Below are positions 1 to 8,175 of a DNA stretch of 64,000 nt, piece after piece (position 1 is the first letter of the stretch; each line of letters begins with the position of its first letter). The stretch comes from Tritrichomonas musculus (Eukaryota; Parabasalia; Tritrichomonadida; Tritrichomonadidae). The stretch spans positions 1,612,001 through 1,676,000 of the forward strand of contig JAPFFF010000022.1 of the NCBI GenBank assembly GCA_039105265.1, given 5' to 3'. The notes under the pieces were generated by a model. It was not told the origin of the DNA. It saw only the letters and a list, made by a program, of their open reading frames with translations, and did no database searches. A program made the position numbers and the translations under genes.

Positions 1-781
1 GTGCTGGTGGAGGTGGAGGTGGTGGTGGTATCTTTAGTTTTGTAATTTGTTCCTCTAGGTTCTTGATCTTGGTCTCATAATCTGCTTTTTGCTTTTCCAG
101 CTTTTTGTCCACATATTTGGTCATTATTTGACGAATTCTCCAATCCAACTTTGTGAGTGGATTTGGCTGCTGATCGGATTGGAGAATTATGTCCATTAAT
201 CTTTCCCAGCTTTTTGTCTCTTCCTCTGGTTCAGCTGGCAAAAAATTTATGACATGGCCAGGTTCTATTTGCAAATGAGGTTCTTCTTCCTCCTCTTGTT
301 GCTTGTTCAGCAAGTTTTGCGACAGATTCTGGTCTTGCTTATTCAGCAAGTTTTGCGACAGATTCTGGTCTTGCTTGTTCAGCAAGAGTTGCAACAATTG
401 ATTCGAGTCTTGCTTGTTCAGCAAGAGTTGCAACAATTGATTCGAGTCTTGCTTGTTCAGCAAGAGTTGCAACAATTGATTCGAGTCTTGCTTGTTCAGC
501 AAGAGTTGCAATAATTGATTTGCGTCTGGCTGCTGATTCGAGTCTTGCTTGTTCAGCAAGAGTTGCAATAATTGATTTGCGTCTGGCTGCTGATTCGAGT
601 CTTGCTTGTTCAGCAAGAGTTGCAGTAATTGATTCGAGTCTTGCTTGTTCAGCAAGAGTTGCAGTAATTGATTCTGATTTGTCATTTGCATGTCATTAAG
701 CATTGGCATTCTTTGGATTTGACGTTTGATGATTCGTCTTTGTTTTGAGTTTAGATTGTTGTTGTTGTTGTTGAAGAACAT
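1..781 (-). CDS. Gln/Asn-rich repeat protein with coiled coil, partial
   Basis: The reading frame is open from an ATG at 781 down to the left edge, so the C-terminus is missing (about 260 residues visible). The N-terminus has a run of Asn and a basic stretch. It is followed by about seven copies of a 13-residue unit of the form LLNKQDSNQLLQL, encoded by near-identical 39-bp DNA repeats, some separated by QPDANQ. Then come an acidic segment, a charged coiled coil (residues about 215-250) and a polyproline run at the window edge. I do not recognise the family. Low-complexity Gln/Asn with coiled coil suggests a structural or assembly role, but that is a guess. Confidence 0.6.
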   Translation of the reverse strand, partial: MFFNNNNNNLNSKQRRIIKRQIQRMPMLNDMQMTNQNQLLQLLLNKQDSNQLLQLLLNKQDSNQQPDANQLLQLLLNKQDSNQQPDANQLLQLLLNKQDSNQLLQLLLNKQDSNQLLQLLLNKQDSNQLLQLLLNKQDQNLSQNLLNKQDQNLSQNLLNKQQEEEEEPHLQIEPGHVINFLPAEPEEETKSWERLMDIILQSDQQPNPLTKLDWRIRQIMTKYVDKKLEKQKADYETKIKNLEEQITKLKIPPPPPPPPA

Positions 782-1137
782 TAAAAAAAAATGGTCAGCA
801 ATGGCGGTTTTTAAGAATAATTTATTCTCTCAATTATCGTTTCTCACAAAATTGAATGTCCGATCATTTTTATAATAAATAATTAGTTTTAATCTAACGA
901 TTAATTATTAATTATCTATATTAAGTATATATATTATTTTTATGATTATTATTAAAAAACAAATTATTAAAAATATTTCAATAAATTGAGAGAATGTAAA
1001 TTTTATTCCAAAGTATTTTATTTTTTAAATCTAAACTATTATTTAATATCTACATTAAATATACATATTTATAAAATAGTTATTTTTATTCTAAAAAATG
1101 TTTTTCCTATAGATTTTGAAAATTCTTTTGAAAAAGT
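782..1137. other. AT-rich intergenic region
   Basis: About 350 bp of very AT-rich DNA between divergent genes. No convincing reading frame, repeat family or structured RNA was seen. Promoters for both flanking genes must lie here; the plus-strand one is annotated separately. Confidence 0.5.
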
Positions 1138-1148
1138 TCACACTTTTT
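1138..1148 (+). promoter_or_regulatory. Trichomonad-type initiator, TCACAC, before the 1149 gene
   Basis: TCA followed by pyrimidine and A/T with the A at 1140 lies 9 nt before ATG 1149. The same arrangement precedes the genes at 2234 (A at 2223, 11 nt), 3779 (A at 3769, 10 nt) and 5066 (A at 5055, 11 nt). This matches the known Trichomonas initiator TCA(+1)Py(T/A) with short 5-prime leaders, and supports the chosen start at 1149 over an upstream in-frame ATG at 1116. Confidence 0.6.
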
Positions 1149-1568
1149 ATGTCTGAATACTTTGAAGACGAAACTGATTTTCTTGATTCTTTAGTTCATT
1201 ATGAGTTAACAGAAGAAGACAAAGAGCTCTGGCATCCTGATAATCAAATAGAAAAATTGGGGAAAGATATCTCACGGTCATTACATATATCTTCTCAAGA
1301 AGATAAAATTCCTAGTTTCGAATTAAGTCCAAAAGCCAAAATACCAGATAGCTTCCATATCAATCCCAAATTCTTGGCATTTTATAAATCTCTCAGAAAA
1401 GATAATTATTATGCAAATGAACTCAGAGATTTATATAATAGTTATTTTGGCACAAATTTAACCAAAAAAGGACTTGCACATATACTTGAAATAAGAACAA
1501 TGTTTTCTAATAAGCGTATTAGAATAAAAAATAAAAGATTAACAATATACACAAAAATTTTTTACTAA
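1149..1568 (+). CDS. Uncharacterised 139-residue protein
   Basis: Not recognised. The N-terminal 50 residues are acidic and look disordered (MSEYFEDETD start). The C-terminal part (about 80-139) is basic and helical, with a segment rich in Tyr, Leu and Lys that could be a small winged-helix or other DNA-binding fold; this is only a pattern impression. An in-frame ATG lies upstream at 1116, but the start at 1149 is preferred because of the initiator 9 nt before it. It lies on the same strand as the SF3 helicase gene, separated by a minisatellite, and shares its promoter type. Confidence 0.55.
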   Translation: MSEYFEDETDFLDSLVHYELTEEDKELWHPDNQIEKLGKDISRSLHISSQEDKIPSFELSPKAKIPDSFHINPKFLAFYKSLRKDNYYANELRDLYNSYFGTNLTKKGLAHILEIRTMFSNKRIRIKNKRLTIYTKIFY

Positions 1569-1574
1569 ACATTA

Positions 1575-1913
1575 CTGCATGAATCATTGAATTTTTTTTG
1601 TCCGCATGAATCATTGAATTTTTTTGGACGCATGAATCATTGAATTTTTTTGGACGCATGAATCATTGAATTTTTTTTGTCCGCATGAATCATTGAATTT
1701 TTTTGTCCGCATGAATCATTGAATTCTTGAATCATTGAATTTTTTTTGGACGCATGAATCATTGAATTTTTTTTGTCCGCAAGAAAATTGAATACTTCAT
1801 GAGGTCATGGCCGCATGAATTATTGAATGTTTTTTTATTGGACGCATGAATCATTGAATTTTATTGGACGCATGAATCATTGAATTTTATTGGACGCATG
1901 AATCATTGAATAA
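1575..1913. repeat. Minisatellite, about 12 units of about 26 bp
   Basis: Imperfect tandem units built on GCATGAATCATTGAATT followed by a T-run and GGAC or GTCC. Unit length varies from about 18 to 33 bp through differing T-runs, and one unit near 1780-1820 is degenerate. There is no conserved spacer series, so it is not a CRISPR array. It lies between the 1149 gene and the 3-prime end of the bZIP gene, and might be a marker of the element interior. Confidence 0.85.
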
Positions 1914-1953
1914 TTATTGAAAAACAAAAATAAAATACAAGCCAATTAGGTAT

Positions 1954-2184
1954 TCAATTGGGCTGATTCGTTATCATATTTACTTTTTCTCTTAATTCTT
2001 CTAATTCTCTTTTTTTCCTTTCTCTATATGCTTTTTGTTGTTGTTTTCTAGCTTCATGTCTTTCTTCTTCAGTAGCGTATTTTAGTTTTCGTCCTCTTTT
2101 CAAATTTTGTATACTTTCTGATTTGGTGAGCTTTTTGATAACATTTGTTTCATTAAATTCTGAAAGATCTAATCGTCCGGACAT
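1954..2184 (-). CDS. AT-hook/bZIP-like small DNA-binding protein
   Basis: A 76-residue basic protein. Residues about 30-35 contain an RGRK AT-hook-like patch, followed by a basic region with QQQKAYRERKK and a short leucine heptad stretch (ELEELREKV), the pattern of a bZIP DNA-binding helix with a very short zipper. It is clearly related to the protein at 61230-61523 in element B: both share an N-terminal FNET-VIK motif and the RGRK-KY-T-EER core. It is transcribed divergently from the SF3 helicase gene with only 49 bp between starts, so it could regulate that promoter. This is inference from position and fold. Confidence 0.7.
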   Translation of the reverse strand: MSGRLDLSEFNETNVIKKLTKSESIQNLKRGRKLKYATEEERHEARKQQQKAYRERKKRELEELREKVNMITNQPN

Positions 2185-2233
2185 TTATTTTTGAGAAAAA
2201 ATAAAAAACAAAAAAGCTCTTCACATTTCTGAA

Positions 2234-3667
2234 ATGACTGAAGAAGAACAAATGACTGAAGAAGAACAAATGACTGAAGAAGATCCTTATTTGGATGATA
2301 GTAACGATGAAGACCAAATAATAATTCAAAATGTCCTGCCACATTACCACCCAGATTTTAATGATAATGATCTTTGTGTCAACAATAACCCAATTAAACT
2401 TGACGGTGATGATTTATTGGCCCTTTATTCATTGTTGGAACCAAACGAAGAGAATTTTGGTCAGGTATTCAATTCAATATCTATTGCACCATATAAGACC
2501 GATTTCAAAAAGCAAATCATGAAAAGATGGTGGTGTCTCAAAGAGGGAAATAGTGAAGAATTTGTCGAAGAAAATTGGCTAAATAATCAAACTCTCAAAG
2601 GGAACAGATGGTTATTCGATTTCTTAAACTGTTTACCTCAAAGACAGAGGAATTACATGCTTGAGACGTACTTTAATAACACCATTAATGACTCAGCTCA
2701 AATTGAAACATATACCCATTTTTCATTAACTAGCATCAGACACAAAGACTATAGGAAAAGCACAGGGTTTGGCATCAGAGTCGGGGAATTCATGACTGAT
2801 CTTGTCAGAGTTGCTAAACATATTGATGTTGTGCCATCAATTTTTCTCCTCAAAGTGAGAGACCCAAAGTACAATCACGCACAACTGACATTCACTACTA
2901 TGGCACAGTTCAATCAAAAACTAAAGTCAATAACTTTGGGCAAAACGACAAAAGCAATTACAGCATATAAAGTTTTGCAGGAAGGAACAAATACAAACTT
3001 TTTGACAATAGAGCAGATGGCATTCTACACCGGACGATTGGATGTGTTTCAATTCTTCCAGGGATTTGATTATCCTTTATGCTTTGGACAAAATATAAGA
3101 CAAGAAGTTATTCAGCCATTCCTTTCTCATATTTTTGCCATCATATGCAAAAAAAGAAAAGATGTTTTCAATTATGTCATATCCTGGATATCGTATATTA
3201 TCCAAAATATTGGAAAAAAGACCAAAACAGCACTCGTCATAACAGGTATGCAGGGTACTGGGAAAAACACGTTTACTGACACTATTTGTAAACTTTTTGG
3301 TGGTTATGCCAATCCTGATGCCAAACTTGATTATCTCACAGGCAAATTTAATGGAAGTTTGATGTATAAAATGTTGCTTGTGTGTAATGAAGTAAAGAGT
3401 TTTATCGGCAACAAGAAATATGATGACGACACCTTAAAGACATTGATCACGGAAGAGTCAATTGACATTCACAAGAAGTATCAGGACGTCTTTACTCAGC
3501 AAAATGTTGCCAACTTTATCTTCCTTTCGAACAATTTTGCACCTATCAAAATAGCAGAAGATGATAGACGATACATAGTTATGGAAGTTTCAGCAGAAAA
3601 ACGAGGAGATAAAGACTATTTTAATAATCTTTATGGGTCCTTCACTCCTGATTTATCAATTGCGTGA
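2234..3667 (+). CDS. SF3-type helicase (D5/DUF5906-like)
   Basis: 477 residues. A Walker A motif GMQGTGKNT lies at about residues 338-346, a Walker B-like LLVCNE near 381-386 and a sensor/motif C FIFLSNN near 431-437, followed by a conserved DRRY segment. This is the arrangement of the poxvirus D5-like/DUF5906 superfamily 3 helicases used by viruses and plasmids to start replication. The N-terminal about 250 residues are unassigned. The first three codon sets are a perfect 18-bp repeat with three ATGs (2234, 2252, 2270); 2234 is chosen because an initiator TCACAT lies 11 nt upstream. The 3-prime end may be frameshifted: the +2 frame continues with YQLREDAYQFFQ to a stop at 3701. Confidence 0.8.
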   Translation: MTEEEQMTEEEQMTEEDPYLDDSNDEDQIIIQNVLPHYHPDFNDNDLCVNNNPIKLDGDDLLALYSLLEPNEENFGQVFNSISIAPYKTDFKKQIMKRWWCLKEGNSEEFVEENWLNNQTLKGNRWLFDFLNCLPQRQRNYMLETYFNNTINDSAQIETYTHFSLTSIRHKDYRKSTGFGIRVGEFMTDLVRVAKHIDVVPSIFLLKVRDPKYNHAQLTFTTMAQFNQKLKSITLGKTTKAITAYKVLQEGTNTNFLTIEQMAFYTGRLDVFQFFQGFDYPLCFGQNIRQEVIQPFLSHIFAIICKKRKDVFNYVISWISYIIQNIGKKTKTALVITGMQGTGKNTFTDTICKLFGGYANPDAKLDYLTGKFNGSLMYKMLLVCNEVKSFIGNKKYDDDTLKTLITEESIDIHKKYQDVFTQQNVANFIFLSNNFAPIKIAEDDRRYIVMEVSAEKRGDKDYFNNLYGSFTPDLSIA

Positions 3668-3778
3668 AGACGCATATCAATTCTTTCAAATTAATAAATA
3701 AAAGAATTAACTTTTATTAAATTATTCTTTTTTTTGAGAATGTTATGTGATCTGACATAACCGTTTTCATTTTTTTCA

Positions 3779-4423
3779 ATGTTCGCTATCTTATTGATAC
3801 TCATTGAATCATTTGAAAGACCTGATGGAATCCCGGAAGAGGCTAATTGGATACCTGCTTGGAATTTTACTCAAGTTTATGGAGACTGGGAAATGGATAC
3901 TTCTGACTTGAAGGATCATCTCTTCGTTCTTTATCAAGGAGGAATTCTTGAACAACAAATTACATGTTCTCGATTTTGGATAATTGGAATGAAAGACTCT
4001 AATTTTGATACAATTGACATTTATTTTGGACAATTAAGTCAATTAAACATTAATTGTAAATCAGATGTTCGTCAGAAATGGCAAGTTTTCTTTGATTCAC
4101 AATCAATGCCGATCACTACTGATACTCTCATGATCCAAAGCAGAAGTGCTTCTGCTCTTCATGGACTTTTTTATCTGTATGATCCTCCAAAACAAACTCC
4201 CTCATTAACTCCAACCATATCACCTGACCCTTTTTGCCCTGTCCCAAGAATTGTAAAAAAAAATCAATCTGAAGCCATTATATTGAAACATTGCAAATTC
4301 TCGAATATTAAATCTTACGAACCTGGAGGAATTATTTTTTCTCAGAATTGTATTCTTCTAGTTAGCAATTGCCAAATATTTAATATAACTGGTGGAGGAG
4401 CTATTTACTGGGTTTTTAACTAA
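3779..4423 (+). CDS. Pmp/beta-helix-like surface protein, probably C-terminally truncated
   Basis: 214 residues beginning with a short hydrophobic segment (FAILLILI) that could act as a signal peptide. The C-terminal 60 residues contain CKFSN, two GG-I/IF steps and a GGGAIYW end, the spacing of right-handed beta-helix repeats seen in chlamydial Pmp-like and trichomonad surface proteins. Such proteins are normally many repeats longer and end in a membrane anchor. Here the frame stops directly after the second repeat, immediately next to the 3-prime end of the neighbouring minus-strand gene. A trichomonad-type initiator TCATTT lies 10 nt before ATG. It is likely host-derived cargo or a captured fragment. 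Function in adhesion is an inference. Confidence 0.5.
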   Translation: MFAILLILIESFERPDGIPEEANWIPAWNFTQVYGDWEMDTSDLKDHLFVLYQGGILEQQITCSRFWIIGMKDSNFDTIDIYFGQLSQLNINCKSDVRQKWQVFFDSQSMPITTDTLMIQSRSASALHGLFYLYDPPKQTPSLTPTISPDPFCPVPRIVKKNQSEAIILKHCKFSNIKSYEPGGIIFSQNCILLVSNCQIFNITGGGAIYWVFN

Positions 4424-5002
4424 CTAAACGCAAAACTTAAGACATAAATGATAATTATTTAATAATTCATTATATTCTTTATTATAAACTTGTTTGAAAT
4501 CAGTGACGATTTCGCCGTTCTCTTTGAGTATTTTAATGGCTTCTATTCTTCGAATTGGGTTTGCTTTTCCGGCACAACAACCAATATCTTCATCAAGATG
4601 TACTTCGACTTCTGTGACTTTGAGAATTGCTTTTATGATTTCTTCTAAGCACTCTTTAGGGACAATAATAGAATGCTTAAAGATTAAATTGCTTAAAAGC
4701 GCTTTATCCTGATTTAAAAGTATTTGAGCATATGTTTCTAAAATCACACTTTTTGCGTCTGTTTCATTGATTTCCGGTTCTATTTGAGCATTCACGTCTC
4801 TTGTTATCACTATCTCCTCCTTCCCATCTTCTCGTTTATTTATAATAATATTATTATTTATATTTGAAGTCGATGACGATGCTGCTGTTGGCTCCAATGC
4901 TATATTTGCGTTAACACCAGTTGCGTTTGTTCTCTTCTTGATCATTTGCCTTGGAGATAAACCTGAAAATTTTAAGGGACCAATTAACTTCTGAATTATC
5001 AT
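4424..5002 (-). CDS. Conserved element protein with NEDxGC-type C-terminal domain
   Basis: 192 residues. The first about 100 residues are low-complexity (Ser/Asn/Ala). The last about 90 form a domain with the pattern LEEIIKAILKVTEVEVHLDED, GCCAG, then an IKILKENG strand and a Tyr/Leu-rich C-terminus. The protein at 57337-57945 in element C has the same domain (VELVINED, GCTGC, KILVSKNG) at its C-terminus. In both elements it lies beside the capsid region, so it is probably a virion or assembly protein. No named family is recognised. A 5-codon upstream ORF (M-A-G-Y-L) overlaps the start codon in ATGA fashion. Confidence 0.65.
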   Translation of the reverse strand: MIIQKLIGPLKFSGLSPRQMIKKRTNATGVNANIALEPTAASSSTSNINNNIIINKREDGKEEIVITRDVNAQIEPEINETDAKSVILETYAQILLNQDKALLSNLIFKHSIIVPKECLEEIIKAILKVTEVEVHLDEDIGCCAGKANPIRRIEAIKILKENGEIVTDFKQVYNKEYNELLNNYHLCLKFCV

Positions 5003-5065
5003 AAGTAGCCGGCCATTTATTTAAGAAGAAAACTTTAGAAAGAATAATCAAATCACACTTATATA

Positions 5066-5482
5066 ATGTCCATCCAAAAACTTGCTCATGAATTAACTCA
5101 GATCCAAAAAGAGCTCATGCCCCTCATAAAAGACATCCGGGCTTTATTAGAACAAGAAACAGAAGAGATCCCGATTTATAAAATAGAACAGATAATTCCA
5201 CTCATGATGGTTCGATACTGCAAACTGAGAAACCAAGAAATAGCTACAAAAAGACTAATAAATGTATGGATTCAAATGAATGAAGCAGAAAAAAGATATA
5301 AAGAAAAGAAAGAAGAAGAAGAGGAGGAAGAAAAGAAAGAAGAGAAGAAGAAGAAAGAAGAAAAATATATTAAAATGATCAGTACTGATTCTGACGATAG
5401 TCCTTTTAATTTTCCTTCTGATGATGAAAAAGAAGAGGATGAAGAAAAGAAAGAAGAAAAAGAAAAAGAAGAAGAAAAATAA
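5066..5482 (+). CDS. Lys/Glu-rich acidic protein
   Basis: 138 residues. The N-terminal 75 residues look like a helical domain (IQKLAHELTQIQKELM). The rest is a long Lys/Glu tract interrupted by a Ser/Asp-rich patch (STDSDDSPF) resembling a casein kinase II target. A trichomonad-type initiator TCACAC precedes the ATG by 11 nt. Divergent from the 4424-5002 gene with 63 bp between starts. Family not recognised. Highly charged tails of this type occur in host and viral proteins alike. Confidence 0.55.
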   Translation: MSIQKLAHELTQIQKELMPLIKDIRALLEQETEEIPIYKIEQIIPLMMVRYCKLRNQEIATKRLINVWIQMNEAEKRYKEKKEEEEEEEKKEEKKKKEEKYIKMISTDSDDSPFNFPSDDEKEEDEEKKEEKEKEEEK

Positions 5483-5509
5483 TTTAATTAATAAAAAAAT
5501 TAATTTAAT

Positions 5510-5941
5510 TTAATAGATATTATTTTTAATTATAACTGAGTGTTTAGGTCCATATATTATTGATCCTTTATTATTTTCATCTGCTAATCCTTGTATTCGA
5601 GCTAAATCTTCTGGCTTTTTCAGGTAAGGAGGCAAAAGTGGCGGTTTTTTCACATATCCATGGTGAATATAATGTTTTCCGTCAGTTAAGCTTACTGGTG
5701 GTTCATGAAGTCCTTTTGTTGTGTGCTGATTAGTTGGTGGAGGACGTACAGGTTTATTTTCTCGAACTATCGTTGGTGGCAAATTGACCTTGGGATTAAA
5801 AGTGACAGCATAAGTGTTATCGTTCGAAAAGATACCATAATGTTTGCCTTTGATAAATCGCACTTTTTCTGTATTTTCATTATACATTACTCCTTCTCTT
5901 CCTACAATCTCTGCATTTGGGGATTTATAATCATTAGCCAT
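5510..5941 (-). CDS. Uncharacterised Pro-rich protein downstream of capsid gene
   Basis: 143 residues, first gene downstream of the major capsid gene on the same strand, 22 bp apart. It contains two similar GKHY segments (residues about 32-35 and 87-90) and Pro-rich stretches (RPPPTNQ, KKPPLLPPYLKKP). No transmembrane segment. Not recognised; the position suggests a minor virion component or a cement-type protein. An AATTTTTC box lies upstream of ATG. Confidence 0.6.
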   Translation of the reverse strand: MANDYKSPNAEIVGREGVMYNENTEKVRFIKGKHYGIFSNDNTYAVTFNPKVNLPPTIVRENKPVRPPPTNQHTTKGLHEPPVSLTDGKHYIHHGYVKKPPLLPPYLKKPEDLARIQGLADENNKGSIIYGPKHSVIIKNNIY

Positions 5942-5963
5942 TTAAGTAAAGAAAAATTCTATT

Positions 5964-7640
5964 TTATTCAGGAGTTGTAATGTCATAATTCCCAATTCGA
6001 ACCAGTGGGGGCATGCCATTGGGCTGCACTAAAATCGAAATAGAAGCATCAACTAATAAACCTAATATTGGTGGCGTATCGACTATTTGAGAAAAATGCT
6101 TTTTATAATTCTCTGATTTATCATTTGGATCTTTTATTTGTGCATGTTCCTGTGTGACGATTATTTCGAAGTTAATTGGTGATAAACTTGTAAGGCCCTG
6201 TTGATATGTCCCATCTGTTTCTGTCGCAAAACCGATAAAGAATGAAGTCCTATCGTTTGGATATAAACCTGTTATATTGGCTAAAGGTTTACTTACATTA
6301 CATAATGAAGCGATAACCTCTTTATTGAAACCGGTTTGTTCACCATTCATATTCATTGCATTTTGACTATATTCAATGAATTCTGGATATTCACCATCTG
6401 TTCCGAAAGATTTGGCTGGAATATTGCCATAACCACCACAATTCAATTGGAAATGTTTAAAAAGTGGATTTTTGAAATATGTATGATGACGTTGATGAAG
6501 AGGGAATAAACAAAAGATAGAATCAACAAATCTTGGAGTGACAGTGACTGTTGTTTTGTCTTGGATTTGTTTTAATGCTTGAGTGCAGGTGTAAAATGAC
6601 AATGTTTGAGTTGGAAATGTGAGTGGATGTTGTGGATTTGAATAACGCTGAACCAATTGTTGATAAATCTCATTGTTTATACCAAAACATGGAATAATTG
6701 ATGAGCATTCAGTGATTTCATACTCATAGACTTGGAATTTTCGTAAATCAGAATAAAGAGTATATGGTGTTTCTGATGCTAATATTTCAGCTCCATCTGT
6801 CTTTTCTGATGCTTGGCCTGATGAATTAGCTGATGTACTTGAAATCCATATTTTAACATCATCACCAACAGGTGTGAATTCATTAGTGATCGTAGAAAAA
6901 GTATATTTACTTGCAAGAGATGGTTGAGCAAGTAAAGATCTTGATGGTCCACATGGACAACAAAGCATACCAGCACATGAGAAATATAATCTTAATTCGA
7001 GTTTTCCTGCAAAAGCTGGTAAATATTTTATATTTGATAATGGCAAGAATCTACGCAAATCAATTTTTAAATGAATCGTAAATGTTGCTGTTAAATCATC
7101 TTTTGGCCAATTAATTACTATTCCGCAACGAGTGGCAAAATTATTATTCCATATATCTTTATGTCTTGCCTTTGAGTATACATCTGCTCTCTTTGTTGTT
7201 TCATTCGCACAACATGCAGTTAGGAACGATTCTTCACAACCAAAGTTTTGTGTATATATCGTTATTCCGTTAGCTACTATTTCATATTTTTCAATAGCAT
7301 CTCTTGCATCTTTGAATCCAAACCAGATTTTATTGAATGGATAACCGCCAATATCACTCAAATCTGGTATCTTTTCATTTATATTCATTGTCACTTTTAG
7401 ATCAGCACGAATAAAACCATTATAGATGTCAGCTGTATTGTGTGTATTTGGAGAAATAATAACACTTGTATATGACCCTTGTTTTATTGGAGGTGAAGGC
7501 GAATAAGATGTTTGTGGATTAATTGAATACTGTTTGTTTGTATCAGAAGTGGCAATACAGCTATCTACAACATCGAAATATGACGCAATTTGCGAACAAA
7601 CTTCAGCTGATGTTTTCATATAAACCTCATGATTAATCAT
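5964..7640 (-). CDS. Major capsid protein, double jelly-roll (hexon-like)
   Basis: 558 residues, the size expected for Polinton major capsid proteins. The first jelly roll carries the conserved stretch FTIHLKIDLRRFLPLSN, then PAFAGKLELRLYF. The capsid protein of element C has the matching sequence FDLNVPFDDLLALQAFDLFP and GDLSIRF in the same place. A Cys-rich loop (AGMLCCPCGP) follows. It lies in an operon-like minus-strand run with the ATPase and the small Gly-rich protein. An ACTTTTTTTATTC box precedes ATG. The protein would form the hexagonal capsomers of an icosahedral particle. Confidence 0.8.
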   Translation of the reverse strand: MINHEVYMKTSAEVCSQIASYFDVVDSCIATSDTNKQYSINPQTSYSPSPPIKQGSYTSVIISPNTHNTADIYNGFIRADLKVTMNINEKIPDLSDIGGYPFNKIWFGFKDARDAIEKYEIVANGITIYTQNFGCEESFLTACCANETTKRADVYSKARHKDIWNNNFATRCGIVINWPKDDLTATFTIHLKIDLRRFLPLSNIKYLPAFAGKLELRLYFSCAGMLCCPCGPSRSLLAQPSLASKYTFSTITNEFTPVGDDVKIWISSTSANSSGQASEKTDGAEILASETPYTLYSDLRKFQVYEYEITECSSIIPCFGINNEIYQQLVQRYSNPQHPLTFPTQTLSFYTCTQALKQIQDKTTVTVTPRFVDSIFCLFPLHQRHHTYFKNPLFKHFQLNCGGYGNIPAKSFGTDGEYPEFIEYSQNAMNMNGEQTGFNKEVIASLCNVSKPLANITGLYPNDRTSFFIGFATETDGTYQQGLTSLSPINFEIIVTQEHAQIKDPNDKSENYKKHFSQIVDTPPILGLLVDASISILVQPNGMPPLVRIGNYDITTPE

Positions 7641-7657
7641 TTCTTGAATAAAAAAAG

Positions 7658-8146
7658 TTAATATATATCATCAAAGATTCTGTTTCGTCTTTGTCTTGGA
7701 ATTGGCGGTTCATAATATTCTTCTTCTTGTATTGGAGGAGGAGGAGGAGGTGCTTGTTTTGGTGCTGGAGTTTTCTTTGAGATTACTTCTTCAATTAATC
7801 GTTTTTGTTCTTTCTTTTCTCTTTTGCGTTTGATTTCATCACCCAGTAATTTGAGTTGATTTAAGATTTCAAGGTTTATCGTTGGATCGATTTCTTGACT
7901 TTTTGTGAGTTTTTTCGACTTTTGTTTTTGCATTTTGGGTTTTTCTTCTTCCTCTTCAAAAACTTCGTTCTCTTCATTTTCTGGAGTTTTCTCTTCTTTT
8001 TCTTCTTCTATTGGTGTTTCTCGCTTTTTAACAATATACTTTCCTTGCTTTCGAGTTGGCAAAACCTCCCAATCTGGATCGTCATGGCCATTTATCCACC
8101 TTTGAATAACCGCTAAACGTTTTGAGCCTGTTAAGTGTTTTGACAT
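7658..8146 (-). CDS. Charged protein upstream of capsid gene
   Basis: 162 residues. N-terminus basic (LTGSKRLAVIQRWINGH), middle very acidic (EEEKEEKTPENEENEVFEEEEEK), then a lysine-rich coiled coil and a proline-rich tail (APPPPPPIQEEEYY). It may be a core or scaffold-type protein given its place between the capsid and pVI-like genes. Not recognised. TTTTATTGAGTTTTAA precedes the ATG. Confidence 0.6.
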   Translation of the reverse strand: MSKHLTGSKRLAVIQRWINGHDDPDWEVLPTRKQGKYIVKKRETPIEEEKEEKTPENEENEVFEEEEEKPKMQKQKSKKLTKSQEIDPTINLEILNQLKLLGDEIKRKREKKEQKRLIEEVISKKTPAPKQAPPPPPPIQEEEYYEPPIPRQRRNRIFDDIY

Positions 8147-8175
8147 TTAAAACTCAATAAAATTGACTTTTCTTA

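Noticed and set aside
254-514. Plus-strand Leu/Gln repeat protein
   Set aside because: Antisense shadow of the minus-strand 13-residue repeat protein at 1-781.
1575-1913. Regular repeats that could suggest a CRISPR array
   Set aside because: Units are contiguous with variable T-runs and no unique spacers; eukaryotic context.
2234-3667. RNA-virus or parvovirus-type NS1 helicase
   Set aside because: The Walker and motif C arrangement and the DRRY segment fit D5/DUF5906-type SF3 better, and no HUH domain is fused to it.
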